A stretch of DNA of 64,000 bases, taken from positions 9,911,545 through 9,975,544 of the forward strand of contig LR990042.1 in assembly GCA_905147135.1 (NCBI GenBank). Direction: 5' to 3'. The DNA comes from Blastobasis lacticolella. Its lineage: Eukaryota > Arthropoda > Insecta > Lepidoptera > Blastobasidae. Made by a program: the position numbers and the translations under genes. How positions within the stretch are numbered: the first letter of the stretch is position 1; the number at the start of each line of letters is the position of its first letter. The notes under the pieces are model-generated. The model did not search any database. It saw nothing but the letters and a program-made list of their open reading frames with translations, and had not been told where the DNA came from. Positions 24,176 to 37,429 of the stretch are shown here, one piece after another.

Positions 24176-24992
24176 AGGCATCTTTTCTCACGTATACCTG
24201 GTGCTTACGCAATACGTGAAATAACCAGCTTGATCTAACTAACTAACTATCCTCCTTGATCTTTTCCGCGATACCCCTCACGCCAAGTTATAATAAATAA
24301 AAAACATAAGTTTAAATTCGGTTAGGTTAGATTAGGTTAGTGTAGTGACAAAGCGTAGAGAAGCCCCGTCGACTCGGGACAGATCCCGCTTGCTCACGAT
24401 AATTAGTATTCGGATGATACAAGTAATTAATATATGTATTTAGTATAGATTCGGTATAACAATTATTTGATGTAACGATTACCTATATAATAAAACAATA
24501 TTGATGAAAATTTCTCTACAAAAAATGTTTCGACAAAGTGGTGATAATACGAAGAGAACGCTAAGTGAACCAAAATTAAATGACAACTTTATTAAGTCCA
24601 AAAAAATATGGCCTGGTTAAGGCCACTATATTTAGTTTTATGTACCTACCTATCTAAAACGTTTAAACCACAATGTCGTCGTGTCGTTGTCGGTTACCGT
24701 GAAGACGTTCATTGACGAAAGGCTAATGAGTAACGAAAACAGGGGTGACGTAATGAGTGATGTAGGTAGGAGCCGGCATAATGACCCGTATCAAAGTACC
24801 ACAGCCGCCCCCAGTAGCAATAAATTCACTAGATTTCGGTAACATAGTGCGTGTAATTTATGAGATTATTGTTATATTCGCTTCAATCAATTTATTAAAT
24901 AAATGTTTCAACAATCCAGCTGAGGTTCGCAAGAATATAATATTCTTACATCAGGTGTAAATTCACGGGACTTTATAAATATTACTAAATTA
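24176..24992. other. Non-coding stretch
   Basis: No supportable gene or named repeat. Confidence 0.4.
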
Positions 24993-25141
24993 CTAGCTGG
25001 CCCGCCGCGACTTCATTCGCTTGTTGTCCTGTCTTCTTGAATTTTGTTAATACCCGTTAAGTAGTTTGAAAGATCTAAGCGTACATACATACATATAAAG
25101 GGAATGACGGCGGGAAACGGCTTTGATCTATTATATACTAT
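24993..25141 (-). mobile_element. Helitron-like fragment
   Basis: Starts (plus strand) with CTAG at 24993-24996 then CTGGCCCGCCGCGACTTC. It ends with GATCTAAGCGTACATACATA ... GGCTTTGATCTATTATATAC. The block order is the same as at 60576-61064, internally deleted, minus orientation. Confidence 0.5.
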
Positions 25142-27309
25142 CTATACATATTAAATGATAGTCATTTACATCTTAAGTTCGTCAGTATTCTTTAGCTCCT
25201 CGATAATAATCTTATAATTTCAACATTTTAATGGAAATATTGCTAGACGTAGTGAAAATATTGAAATCCCCTCTAAGGCCAGGAGATACATAACGGAGTA
25301 AGTAACTCGAATGTCACGTCTGAGACGGATAAAGCACATAGCAAAAAATGTGCGAAATAGGTTTTTCGTGACACTGAAGTGATTGGTACTAAGTTGCAAA
25401 GCCTGGGATATTGGCAATGGGTTACGTATCTTTCAGTCTTCTAGGTACGTACCTAGTTGATGAGATCGCGAATCAATTGCGTGACCTAATTCTGCCGGGC
25501 CATACCGTCATTACCTCCCAGCAATCCATATAAATTGAGTTTAATATATTGGCAGACCGTATAAGCTACTATGGAGGTTTCCGTTTACCAGAAAATTTGC
25601 AGTAGCATTTTTACATACTAATGTGGAGGAGGCTCAGGTCCAGCTTCTTTAACGGAATTGGCTATTCTATTGAAGAAGAAGATGTGTGTAAGATCTTCAA
25701 GATTTAATAGAATTGGTTATTTCTGATCAGGGATTTTCATCTCCGGCCGCGACAACACTTGCCTCAATGTGGTGGCCTAATGCCTAACAGGAAAAAGTAA
25801 GACCCCACCCCACTTACCCAGAAGAAGTTGCGGATTGCATACCTATTCAGATATGAATACATACACTCCACCAACGATGGACACCGATACGTAAAAACCT
25901 ATAAAGGGCTATAATCAGGAACCCATATATTAAAGGTATCGATTTAGAATAGAATACATTAATATTTATTCACAAACAACAATACCACAATAATATGGTT
26001 GTGATAAGAACACAAAAGAGTGATCCTGTTTTCGCTTTTAAAAGATTCCCTATTATATTATAATTTAAATAACTACGCCATATTGTTCAAAGGGACAATA
26101 TCGATGTGCAATAACTCAGTTACTATCTGTTTTATTACATCGCATAAGGCGTTTGGAACACAGGTCCCGGGCAAACAAACGATTAAAATAAATCATATTT
26201 GGATCGTTTTCACGCGATTCTAGCACCGCTTGGATTCAATAAAACCAAAATAAAACTGAAAGCAGTCAATTTGTCGTTGTGGCGAGCTACCGGAATTTTG
26301 TACTATTACATGGTCCGTGGAAATAACCGTAGGTATTGCATTTGTGATAGGTATACCCCAAAACATTTAGGTTTTAACAATTGCATTGTTTCTTTTGTCA
26401 ATTCTAGTTTGAATGGGATCAGATGCATTTAATCATACAGTTGCGAGCTGTGCGCGAGTCGTTGCTGCAACGTTTTCATTTTCTTTATTATATCAAACGA
26501 ACAAACAGCCTACCTAATAGTAAGCGGTAACAGACACCCATAACATCTACGATTCATGAATTTAGGTTGCAGGCAGCGAAAACGTAGAACCGTAGGTGCA
26601 TCGTCGTTTACCTTTAAAGATTCGGAACTCTGGTTTTGTGCTGTAATAATTCTGCAGGTACTTCAAAGACTTACTGAAGTTTATTATTTATAACGAGTTA
26701 CCCGATGTGACAGACAAAGAGTCGCAAATAATACAAAGTAAGAAAATCGGAACCGACAGCTGGTATTTGGCATAGGCAATTTTGTTGTATTGGCAATTGG
26801 CCAACGAAACATGAATCATCGGGTGTTAATTACGCCGTCAATGAAACCTAATCCGTTCACTATTGGAGCTAATGACTGGTTTGAATGTTCGATGCCAGAG
26901 TTTAAGCTGGTTTTATTTGTAACAGTGGCTACTATGCGCAGGGTGTACTTATGAGCGTGAGGTACATCATAGATTTTCATATATGTCTTGACTGATCTTG
27001 CAAATATACCTAATTATACCAGCGAACTTAAACCGAGCACAGCGTATTTCTCATCGTAATTTTGAAACAAAGAGATCACCTTACAAACCTTTTTTGGTGA
27101 CTTCTTCTCCACAGTAATTGTGAAGAAAACAGGCTTCTTAACATAAATATTTAAATTTACTTACAATGGGTAGTATTACTAATCTTCTCATGGTCCCCCT
27201 TGTAACAGATGGGTGAAGCTCTGGCGGAACGGCTTTCCGGGAATGCGAATCAAAAGCCAATAGGTACACCTCAATATAAAAATGTCCGAATGGTCCGGTA
27301 TTAATGTCT
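25142..27309. other. Non-coding stretch
   Basis: No supportable gene. Short ORFs at 25220-25417 and 26020-26432 lack domains. Confidence 0.4.
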
Positions 27310-27385
27310 CCAGAGATAAGACGTAATGATGCCGAAGACTGGGCTAAGTGGAGAAGGAAGAGTACAAAAGCTGATCCTGGCAAAA
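27310..27385 (+). pseudogene. RTE-like LINE C-terminal remnant
   Basis: The plus strand reads RRNDAEDWAKWRRKSTKADP, the same C-terminal tail type as at 24041. The minus-strand ORF at 27138-27383 is a shadow. Confidence 0.5.
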
Positions 27386-29047
27386 TCCGGTTTACGATGG
27401 CTTATAATTACATACATAGTTAATAATAAAATCAGCAGCAAGCAGTCAAGCACTGCCGTATATCCTTTTCCCGAAACAACTCAACGCATTTTATAGCTCT
27501 TTATATCTTTAATAAAGACTGAACAAACTGCCTGAGTTTTATTTTGCATTGTCGACGTAATGCAGATATCGTGTTATCCAAATTACAAGTTTCTACCTGT
27601 AACGGTTTTTAAATATCGTTTATTGAAGTTTCAACATTTCGCCACTCACTCACTGACTGACTGATCCACGGATCATTAAAAAGATAAATCTCTTCCAGGT
27701 GACTCAAAAAGTTGAAATTTGGCATGGAGATAGATAATTGGAAGTTTGTAAAAGGAAAAGTCTGAAAACCATTGAAGGGGTCAAATATGGGTTGACGGTT
27801 GTATGGAAGTCCGTCATTTTAAAATTTTTGAGTAAAATGCTTTTTATCGGATCAGCTGTTTCAGGTACTAAACTACTGCAAAATTTTAATTTCTTTGGGA
27901 AACTTATTTGAATATTTATTAACAATAAGAGACCGAGTTTCGATATAACTTTGTGAAGTTGGAAATTTTAAACTTGAATTATTTTAAAACGAGTTCTTGG
28001 CTTTCTGCCAAGGCGTAGTTGTCTACCATGGAAAACTATTCGTTTTAATTTGTTATATGATAGATAGTTGTAAAAATTCGTGTTTTATAGCTTGAAAACA
28101 TACATAATTCTAAAGAATGCTGTTTGTAAACATAAACTTTAAAAAACAAAACGAGTCTAAAATAAAATCATTAGTCTAAGAAAATTAAGTTTAGGTCTAG
28201 GTACCATAAACCAACGAACATGTTTGATAAGGTTAGTAGTTACATATTTCACTATTTTGCCACTACGTCACCCATGCTGTCATTGCTGAGTTGACGTATA
28301 TCTATCCTGTAGAATGTGGGTAGTGCTGTGACGTAATCAATTACGATAATGTCAATAATGAGAATATTGGGCATTTTCGCCATTTCACGTGCTTGCATAA
28401 AATGTGTTTTTTGCCTGAATTTGTTGGAAGCGCATTACTCATGGTTTATTAACGAAAATAACTGCACAGTAAGTAGTCTAATAATTTTCGGTATTGAACA
28501 TTACGCGTAACACGTCAAGGATATCACTAGAATGCGAACGAATGCGGCGAGGCGAGTGAAGACGGGGGCAAAAATAGGGGGTGGATATTGCTATGAACTT
28601 TTTCTCAAATATTTTTTTAACATTTCTTAAATTTACATACCTACATATCCGGTAACCCTATTTTATTTTAATATAGATTAGTATCAAACCAACAAATATT
28701 ATATTCAAATAAATACTTGTACATCTTGCTAATATTAAACATCAAAGGCAAGCGATCACGTTTCAACCATTTTGCCAATGAGGACGAGTTAGCTTCAGTT
28801 AATGAGTAGAAAATGACACCGGATACTTCCAAAGTTTCGAACGAGACATGTAAGCGGAAATAGAGCTCGGGTACTTTAGTCAACTAAACTGCTATTACAC
28901 TATTAGAGTGTGTTCGTGTGTACACGCTGTGAGAAAATAAAAACTAATAATGTGTGACTTTTAAAATGTAAACAAGGTACCTAAGTAGGAACGCAATAAT
29001 TATGAATTATTTCATGAATCAGACAATAACTATAACACAATTTTGAA
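27386..29047. other. Non-coding stretch
   Basis: No supportable gene. Sequence at about 27645-27950 (ACTCACTGACTGACTGATCC, then GTTGAAATTTGGCATGGAG) looks like a dispersed repeat but has no second copy in this window. Confidence 0.35.
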
Positions 29048-29239
29048 TAGGATACTTGTAACACATTTTAAGGGTATGTTCCGGGTTTCCTACCGCGTAC
29101 CTTTGTTGACGATGGTCATGTTGATCATGGTCACGGGACGACCGACCTCGTCAACAAAGGTACGCGGTAGGAAACCCGGAACATACCCTTAAAATGTGTT
29201 ATAATAACCGGGATAGTTTAAAACATTAGGATACTTGTA
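29048..29239. repeat. Perfect 54-bp inverted repeat between 13-bp direct repeats
   Basis: Arms 29059-29112 and 29148-29201 are exact reverse complements (54/54), with a 35-nt loop. The whole is bounded by TAGGATACTTGTA at 29048-29060 and again at 29227-29239, which looks like a target-site duplication around a roughly 166-bp insertion. The left arm and the left direct repeat share 2 nt. A transcript would form a long hairpin. No coding potential. Confidence 0.85.
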
Positions 29240-29246
29240 GCCTTGA

Positions 29247-29523
29247 GAGCGTTGGGTCGTCGGAGCGAGAGGTACCGGATTCGAATCCCTGCGCAAATGA
29301 TTTTTTTCTGAGTGATGTACATTAGTTGAACACTAACCGTGTGTGGAAAGCTGCACATTTAGGCGACTGAATTTGTAACCATAACCCAATTTGGTAAAGT
29401 TAACAAGGTCACGGAGGTCAGATGGCAGTCACTCTGCTATAATTAGCTGATCTGCTAAATCTTGGATCATGGTCAAGGCAGACCCCGGGCCCGAGAGCAC
29501 AACCGAAGTATTGACGCCAAGAT
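29247..29523 (+). mobile_element. SINE-A copy 4
   Basis: Starts GAGCGTTGGGTCGTCGGAGC, with B box GGATTCGAATCC. The body runs through CTTGGATCATGGTCAAGGC to GACGCCAAGATG. The head is internally deleted (the GTGGTTAAGG part is missing). It lies 7 bp after the right direct repeat of the hairpin element. Confidence 0.8.
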
Positions 29524-30768
29524 GCCTATTATTTTTACTTGCTACCTACACCATTTTACGTTCGACATATTAATTACATTCCAACGCTCCGAATAACAAA
29601 AAGATCGCCTAAAATTCAGCAGCGTCCTATTAAAATTCCACCATATTTTGTAGAAACTGTGACGGCTGCACGTTTATTAACTCAGTTGCGGTGAAATTTT
29701 GGTAAAAACGAAACTTATAATTGCCCGCGGGGACAAATTTGAAAACTTCTGCCAACTTCGCGGCCCATCCTCCCAACTTGATCCATTAAAGGCAGGTGAT
29801 ATCTAAAAATATATATTAATTTTTGCTGTGGAACACACCTTGCCAAACGCTGTACATTTTCGGAGGGTTTTATCTGTGTATACCAATTTCTATAACATGT
29901 TGAAAATAATGTACTTAGCGCCTTACTCCCTGATATGACAAGATGCAGGCGTGTCAGTCTGTAGTCGTGTTTGAGCGACGATAGATTTATCCCGCTTCTG
30001 ATGAGATGAGCGTATGGCGATGACGTCCGTATGGTGCATGCTGCGGTTAGTCAGTGTGTATTAAATACGTGAGAAAAAAGGGTTCTGATTCTCGGCAAGC
30101 AAATTAATTAAAATGTTGGTTCTGTTGCAATGGGATCGATTCATTTCATTTAAGCAAGATCTACACATTTTGATTCGAGTGATCGCAAGAATTATTCAGG
30201 AACGAAACAAAAATTAGTCATCGTACACGTTTTAAGGTAATGGCTTCACCAAGGATCAAGCGATCACCATACTAATTTAATCTAAACCCTTTACTGCCTA
30301 GCTGACAAGGACACACTTTCGCAATTTATGATGTCTAATTCATAACGTAACGTAATAAAAAGCTCTCAAAACCCCACACGGGTATCATACGTCAGAGTTA
30401 GCACTCGCAATCTAAATCATAAAATTAACAAAATACACACTTATTAATTACAACCGTAACATTATAATCCCCGAGGCCTCCTACCAAAGCCGGCTCCAAA
30501 TTTTAATCACACTCCATGCTTACGGCAATAGGCGTTGAAAATTTAATTTCACAGTAATCATTGCGGTTGGGGTTGTCGCTTGAATTAAACGACAGTTATA
30601 ACGACGAGGATTACCGTGCCACTGTTTTGGACACGTGGTGCTGAGCGCGGAGACGTTACTGGATACGACTTCGTTTTAATGTATGGAATTGGGTTTGATG
30701 ACTTCGTTTGAGCAATTTCAAACGCCGCCGTTACTGTTGCCCTCGGTTGTTTCGATGTTGCTGAGGAG
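29524..30768. other. Non-coding stretch
   Basis: No supportable gene or structured repeat seen. Confidence 0.4.
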
Positions 30769-30862
30769 TATTTATTTATTTATTAAAACTTTATGCACAA
30801 AAAGTACAGTGGCGGACTTAAAGCTAAAATAGCCCTATCTACCAGTCAACCGGGATAATCTA
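30769..30862 (-). mobile_element. 3' end of a CR1/jockey-like LINE
   Basis: On the minus strand the order GACTGGTAGATAGGGCTA, GCTTTAAGTCC, TTTTTGTGCATAAAGTTTTA and a (TAAA)n tail matches the 3' UTR at about 58025-58108 of the RT-bearing element. It is a heavily 5'-truncated copy of the same or a sister family. Confidence 0.7.
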
Positions 30863-31966
30863 AGCCTGAGAAAGGTTATATGTCACACCGACAGCGCGTC
30901 GAGGAAGCCAAGGGAATTTATAATGTTTACCTCGCTCACACAATGCGTCCGATCAGAGATCTTAAAAATACAGATATCTATTGAGTACTGTGGCAATTTC
31001 AGTCACTTTTTGGATTCGAATCGGCAATGTCTAAGCGCTTTAATTAAGTTTCGTACTGACACTACGTTAAATCTCTAGTTCCATGCTCGTCGTCTACTAG
31101 CATTTGGACAGATAAATTCCAAAATTATGAATTAATTTATTTTTATCTAAAACTTTTAGATTTTTGAAGGACGTCTCTCAACTCTCTTTGTTAGGTTACA
31201 AGGGAAAAGGATCTAGTATAATAACTCTATGTCTCCATACACTTAGCCCTTTGATTATATACCTGTCACTTAGACAAGAATGGAAGTGTACGGCACAGGA
31301 GGCTTAATAGAAGGGTCCGACATGAATTTTTAAATGCATGTTGCATGACCAAGAAAGGCGGCTGCCTTCGATACCTTGCCTACGTGGTTTCGGTTTACTG
31401 AGGTCTTTGTACCTGAGGGCAGTATAATTTTACTACATCGTGTGGCCCGACTAAGAAAATTAAACATTAAAGCAAGCACAAAGGTGAGCGTGCGGTTTTA
31501 TGTTGTCTTAAAAGATTAAAAGGACCTTGTTTGTTTAGCCCAGAAACGTGGACCTTTTTTAATATCTAGAACATTAATTTCCATGAAAAAATGAATTTCG
31601 AAAGATTTAATAAAAACGCCAATGTTGTCGTTCTTATCCGCTTTGGTAAGTATCAAAATATTTTCCAGATCTTCTTTGTCGATGTGATGATATAACTAAA
31701 ATGATATTGCAAATTTGTGAAATTAAAGGGACTTAAGAGATACCCTCATTTGTTAGGGATTTACGGCTTTGTTTTAATGAGGTATTAGGTAAAGGTGCCG
31801 AATTAAATTTACTCCGAAAACCGCAACTGATAAATTGTATGGGTGGTGAATTTGACCACTTATTAGTGGGTGCCAATATTTTAGGTTTTAGATATACTCC
31901 TAGATAGAGATAACCTCCTAATTTTTTAACTAGATTTATTATCTACATATACTATTTTTTTAATAC
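30863..31966. other. Non-coding stretch
   Basis: No supportable gene. Confidence 0.4.
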
Positions 31967-33965
31967 CTATTTTAGTAGTTTTATTAATTTTCTATTTTGG
32001 CCCGGATACACTTGTAACCAGGAAAGTGACGAGCGGAATCCGGCTTGTTCGGGAGGTTGGAGGTCATCAAACCTCCGTGCTAGACGATTTGTAATAACTT
32101 TCAAAAATAGCTTATACACATGGGTCAGCAGCGATATTGGCCTGAAGTTCTTCAAGAGAGCCTTATCACCTTTCTTGAAGAACAATATCACTATGCTTCT
32201 GTGCCATGTTTCTGGCGTTTTCCCCTCGAGGATGACGGAATTGAACAGCTTCTGAAGGGCCTTAAGCACAGGTTTGCCACCAGCTTTCAGAAGCTCTACC
32301 GTAATTCCATCATCACCCGGCGCCTTGCTGTTCTTAAGCTGTTTGAGAGCCATACTAATCTCGTACAGGCTGATGTCCGGGTCTAGGGTCTTTTGCCATA
32401 CTGGTAACAGTAGTCCATAGAACCTCTCGACTTCCCTCAAAACATCGGACTTGGTCGAAACAACTCTGCCGTCATCCGTTTTCAGTCTCGTCAACTGGCG
32501 CTGTCCCATCGACAGATCTCTCGCAAAGACTTTAGAGCCTTTGTTCCGCTCGATTGCCGCCTCAATATTGGTAGTATTGAAGCGGCGTATGTCGCGAGTC
32601 GATTAAGTCGCCTAAATTGAGAGACATCATCAGGGGATTGCAGAGTCATTCCGCGTCATTCTTCCATGAGTTTGAGGGTATCGTCAGAGATTTTGTTTCT
32701 CCTTTTTGTGCGGCAGGCTTTATACAACTTTGACCCAACCGTATAGACAGTTTCCACGAATCTGTTATTGTAGTCGCCCAAGTCGACACACTTTCTTAGG
32801 CACTCGAAGCGATTTTGTAATTCGAGTTGAAAGCTCTCGGAGTTTTGGATTTGGGTGGGTATAGGCCGGAGCGTGGACCTCATCAATCTCAATCATTCTA
32901 GCTGTATATTAATATTCAATGTGCCTCTTACCAACCGGTGATCACTGCTAATTTTAGCGCTGTTGATCACTGAGACATCATTGAATATATGCCGTTTCGT
33001 AGATAGGATGAAGTCAATTTCATTTTTTGTGACACCATCAGGACTCACCCATGTCCATCTGCGATGATCCGGCTTCCTGAAAAATGAGTTCATCATAAAG
33101 AGTCCCTCCTTCTCCATGAAGCCGGCCAGCATCTGGCCACGGGTGTTCCGACTTCCAACTCCAAATTGCCCCACTCTCAACTCGTCTCCGCTTCATTTGC
33201 CTAGTTTCGCGTTGAAATCCCCCATGACAACGGTGTAATGTGTCTTTGAGATATGTATGGCTGTAGAAATATCCTCATACATAGCCTCCACTTCATCGTC
33301 AGAGTGAGTCAAAGTCGGTGCGTAGACCTGTATGACCTTCAACGAATACCGCTTGGTAATTCTGAGTATAAGGTACGCTACCCTAGACGATACACTCTCG
33401 ATTTTGACGATATTGTTCTCGAGGGATTTGTGGACGAGGAACCCGACACCACCTAGGGACAGCTGGTCGCCCTCCCGGAAGTAAAGCAGATTTCTGGACA
33501 TCAGGATTATCGAGTCCTTTTCTTCGGACTTCAGATAACCCTATAATATCCCAATGTAATCTGCTTACTACTTCCTCCAGTTCCACGAGCTTTTCGTCTG
33601 GACATTGTATGTTGCCAGGGCCAGTGGTCGTGGTTTGTGATAGCCTGGTCGCTTCCGGTGATTCTTCGCACCCTCTGCCCCGCCGTTACCGTGACCGCTA
33701 CTATAGTCCGGAATAGCGGGGCCGCCGGGTACTGGGGGCCGTGGCCTATGTGTGCTTGTCATCGGGGGAGGGGGTTGCCATAATTGCCACGCTTGGCAGG
33801 CGGGTTGGCGATCGCAGTGACTGCACTGAGACGTAAATGTACCCAGAAAGATGTTGCTGCCGATCTTTTGGGTTATTCCCTTAGTGGCCTCTTACGACAA
33901 GCACGGGAAGATATGGAGTGGTGCTATTCTTTGAGGTGGCGGCACCACACACCACACATGGGGTG
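31967..33965 (-). pseudogene. Decayed RTE-like LINE, 3'-truncated
   Basis: Read on the minus strand from about 33965. A 5' leader precedes the endonuclease (LALATYNVQTK near 33610, WDIIGLSEVRRKG, VIQVYAPTLTHSDDE, VMGDFNAKLG, KNEIDFILSTKRH, SDHRLVRGTL), then a linker. The RT begins at 32509 with KAPGDDGITVELLKAG and NFRPISLLTHVYKL and runs to PEQAGFRSS, where homology stops. Palm motifs, YADD and the C-terminus are missing, so it is truncated at the 3' side, unusual for a LINE. There are in-frame TGA stops near 33193 and 32893 and at least two frameshifts (around 33501-33586 and 32510-32656). Function in life: cytoplasmic RNP with nuclear target-primed reverse transcription. This copy is dead. 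Confidence 0.85.
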
Positions 33966-33969
33966 ATCA

Positions 33970-34315
33970 TCTTGGCGTTAATGTCCCGGTTGTACTCCCG
34001 CGCACGAGGGCCCGGGGTCTGCCTTGACTTTAATACAGGATTTGGCAGAACATGTTATTACAGTGGAGTGACTGCCATTTGACCTTCGTAACCCTGTCAA
34101 CAGGGGAACCTGACCAGGTTGGATCATAGTTACCCATTTGGTCGCCTTAATCAGCTGGTTTCATTACGTTTTCCCTCACAGTAGAGCATCGGTTAGCGTT
34201 CAACTAATTGTACATAACTCACAAAAGAGTCATTATTCATGGCGGCACTGGGGTTCGAACCTGATACGAGGGGTACGAGTTGGACCCCTTAACCATTAGG
34301 CTCCCGACGTCCTCC
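33970..34315 (-). mobile_element. SINE-A copy 5
   Basis: Minus-strand copy starting (plus) with TCTTGGCGTTAATGTCCCGG and ending CCCGACGTCCTCC. The B-box complement GGGTTCGAACC is near 34251. It directly abuts the 5' end of the RTE-like pseudogene. No target duplication is obvious. Confidence 0.8.
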
Positions 34316-35799
34316 TTTTAGTTTTCATTTATGACATTAAATTCGAATGCTTCTAATTATTCAATGGAATAACATTTGTTTTCCAGCTCTCAAAAGTTAC
34401 TCAATTTATTTATTTATCTTGAAGTTATAGGTATAGTTTTATTATTGGTCGGTGCCCACTCTCGTCGACGACGTTTCTTATTCCTTCTATAAAATATTTC
34501 TCAATGTGATATGGTCTAATGTACCAAATAAATTTAGTTTAAGCATACTATTTCCCTAAGTTTTTTATATTTTAACCGAAGTTCAACTTGAATAATAGAG
34601 TAGATTTTTGCGATCAAAGCTCTGGCTTAAGGGGATAATATTTTAACCGTCTGGAAGCGATTTCGTCCACGTGGAACTCGAGATTACGAAAATTATTAAG
34701 TTTCCGACTTACTATTTCAGTAGTTCATAAGCAGTGGCTTTATAAAGAGTGGGCTTTACTACAAGCAACGAAATATTCTTATTTAAATTTTGCGTAAATA
34801 AAGAATCGCTATATATTATTTTATAATTTATTAACAAGGGATCTTGTTGAAGAAGGGAAAAGTTCTTTTTCTGTGTGAAAAAGGGAGGGGCGTTCTTTTG
34901 TATTGAATTAAGTTACGAATATGTATTTACATTTAAAAATTATTATGTCAGAAATACCATCGTCAACATAGTCGACAGTCAGGATAATAGTATTTCAAAA
35001 ACCTTTAACCCGTGAGCATAGTAACTGAAAATAGATCGAAATTTGAGGATTAAATGATAAATGTAAAACCGGGATTACAATTGCTTTATTTTAAAGGACA
35101 GTCTTTATATACTTAAGTGCATCATGGATCGTCCATTCCACATTTTCTCAAATTATAAAATGTAAAATTTTGTCGATGTGAGTAACGCCTATTTTTTTAG
35201 GGAACCCCAACTCGTAAATAGGCCAATAAAGCAGGCTCGTTATTTGCTCGAAGAATGATTCAGCAGTCGGCAAGAAGGGCTCCTTCCTACCAACTGAATG
35301 CGAAGTCACTTAGAAGGATATATTGCAAGTCATTTATACAACGATAAAATACCACCGGAACGTATGTTTGTGTTTTATTGAAATGTGCTTCGGTTGAATC
35401 GAGTGAATTTATTAGGATTGGCTTTCCGAATTTATATTTGTTACTAGCTGCGAAGTAAATTGCCTACTTCTTCTCGCGGTTTTTACCACGGAGTATTTGT
35501 TAATAAAAGGTAGCTAATGCCACCCTCAAGAAGCAAGCTACATCCATATTATTATTAACTGGTAGAGGAATAGGAGATTTTCCGAGAGCCAATTAAAAAA
35601 AATAGTATAAAAATGTAGACATTTTGCACTTTCTTCTCAAAAAAGTACTAAAACTTAGTATATTTTCACGAAACACCTTTCCAAGTAACTTCGGTCACCA
35701 AATCCAATACTTGAAAATCCTGACTAAGCAGCGCCATCTACACGCCGAACTCAACTATTTAGTTTTTAAATTAGCTGTCTTTAAATCCCTCATTGACGC
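34316..35799. other. Non-coding stretch
   Basis: No supportable gene. CTAG at 35444-35447 followed by CTGCGAAGTAAATTGCC may be another Helitron-like end in minus orientation. Confidence 0.35.
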
Positions 35800-35890
35800 T
35801 TCGCCCTGTCTTCAGCATTCCCGCGTCGTTAGCCGCTGGCGAGTGCTGTGACAGCTATCGCAAGCTTCTTGGACCTGCCTCTATTGAGGG
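35800..35890 (-). pseudogene. RTE-like LINE C-terminal remnant
   Basis: The minus strand reads GRSKKLAIAV ..., a stop, then RRGNAEDRAKRQ. This is the same C-terminal tail as at 24041 but with an in-frame stop. Confidence 0.5.
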
Positions 35891-36875
35891 CTATCATCGC
35901 ATTGCTTAAAAGCCATACGATAAATAAATAAATCACATTGCTGACGCACGTGATCTGCTGGTCTGATGCCATTACCATGACCTAGTGCAGTCAGGCTATA
36001 GGTAGACCGGTTCATTACAGATCAGTTCATAATGTTATAAACTGTAAGATCTATTCAACAAAATCAATAATATGCGTAGATAAGTACTCTTGGTCCCTCC
36101 TTCCCTCCCTCGTATCATACAGGAACTACTAGATATTCGGCTGAAAAATAATAAACCAGATTTAAAGACAAGAAAGCGTATAAAAGCAGTTTGTCATTTA
36201 GAATATTTTACCTTCCTGGAAATTGAAATTGTTTAAATGAGAGAGCTATTCAAAATTCGCCATTGTCGTTGGATGGGACGCTTGTTTGATCCCTTTCTAA
36301 TAAATTAATTCACGACTGTTATTTGAATCTGTATTTAAATAATATACCTGATACGTACTGTATTATATTCAAGGTACTTACATTTAATGGTTACTAAACC
36401 GTTGAAATAAATGTATCTAATCAGTCTCAAGTCAGTTCAGACTGAACAATAATCAGTTTGCGCAACATCCTACGGTCACGGGCCGGCGCCCTGCTATCCG
36501 TCAGAAGACCTATCGACACGGTAGCAAAGGCACGATTCAGACCACAGTCAGTGGTAAACGCAGTAAGAAAGGATTTTCATCTTTAGCTAAAGTTTGCCAG
36601 TTTTCAATTTCGAACACATATATTATCATGAACGGCCATTAATGGTTGCTGCCATAATAAGTTGCACTACTGGATTTCAACCTTCTCTATATGAATAGGC
36701 TGTATTGCCAGAATCACTTGGCAGGCGGGCTGAAGATAGCAGCGTCAATAAAATTCAACTGAAATGCTCCTTATAATTTTCTAGTTTACAGAGGTAATGA
36801 TGTTCTGCCTGTATGTTAATAGTCGCCTTTTGCTACACTTGTCACTGTCAACGTCAGCACACTGACTCCTAACAT
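35891..36875. other. Non-coding stretch
   Basis: No supportable gene. Confidence 0.4.
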
Positions 36876-37001
36876 AAGATGAAACAGATAAAGAGAATTA
36901 TATTAAATGTATAAATATGAAAAAAAAAATACATACGTAAGATGAAACAGATAAAGTGAATTATGTTAAATGTATAAATATGAAAAAAAAAATACATACA
37001 A
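36876..37001. repeat. Two 63-bp tandem repeats
   Basis: Two near-identical 63-bp units (beginning AAGATGAAACAGATAAAG, ending in an A-run and TACATAC) in tandem. The minus-strand ORF with a repeated HIYTFNI peptide is an artefact of this duplication. Confidence 0.9.
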
Positions 37002-37429
37002 CGGATAAAATAAACAAATTGTCGAATTTTAAGCTCTTTTGACTGAAAAGAAGTCAATATAATAAATAGTTTTCGCGAACAAAATAAGTTAAAGAGCTAG
37101 TAGTAAACTTTGAAAAATATCTAATACAAAATTGAAATACTGTTGTTTCGGTATACTGTGTCATTTAGTCACCCGAGAACAATGATCAATACTGACAGTA
37201 TAGACTGTTTATAACGTTATTAATGGCCCAATGCTTAGTACTTGACATAGTTTTAGTTCTAATTACTCTTCGAGAATGTTCAATATCGTAGTTTATATCG
37301 CGTTAAGATATTAATTTTGCAATACGAATAATGGGTCTGGTTGCAATTGGACTCGGAGGTTTAATTATCGACTTCAGAAATGTAGGTAGCTTAGTTTCTG
37401 AAGGAACAATTTGAGAAGTAATTTTAAAG
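37002..37429. other. Non-coding stretch
   Basis: No supportable gene. Confidence 0.4.

Noticed and set aside
23954..24238. Two overlapping plus-strand ORFs
   Set aside because: Antisense to the RTE-like C-terminal remnant.
32120..32386. Plus-strand ORF (88 codons)
   Set aside because: Antisense to the RT of the RTE-like pseudogene.
36869..37057. Small repeat protein or CRISPR-like array
   Set aside because: Only two 63-bp tandem units without distinct spacers; the ORF is caused by the duplication.
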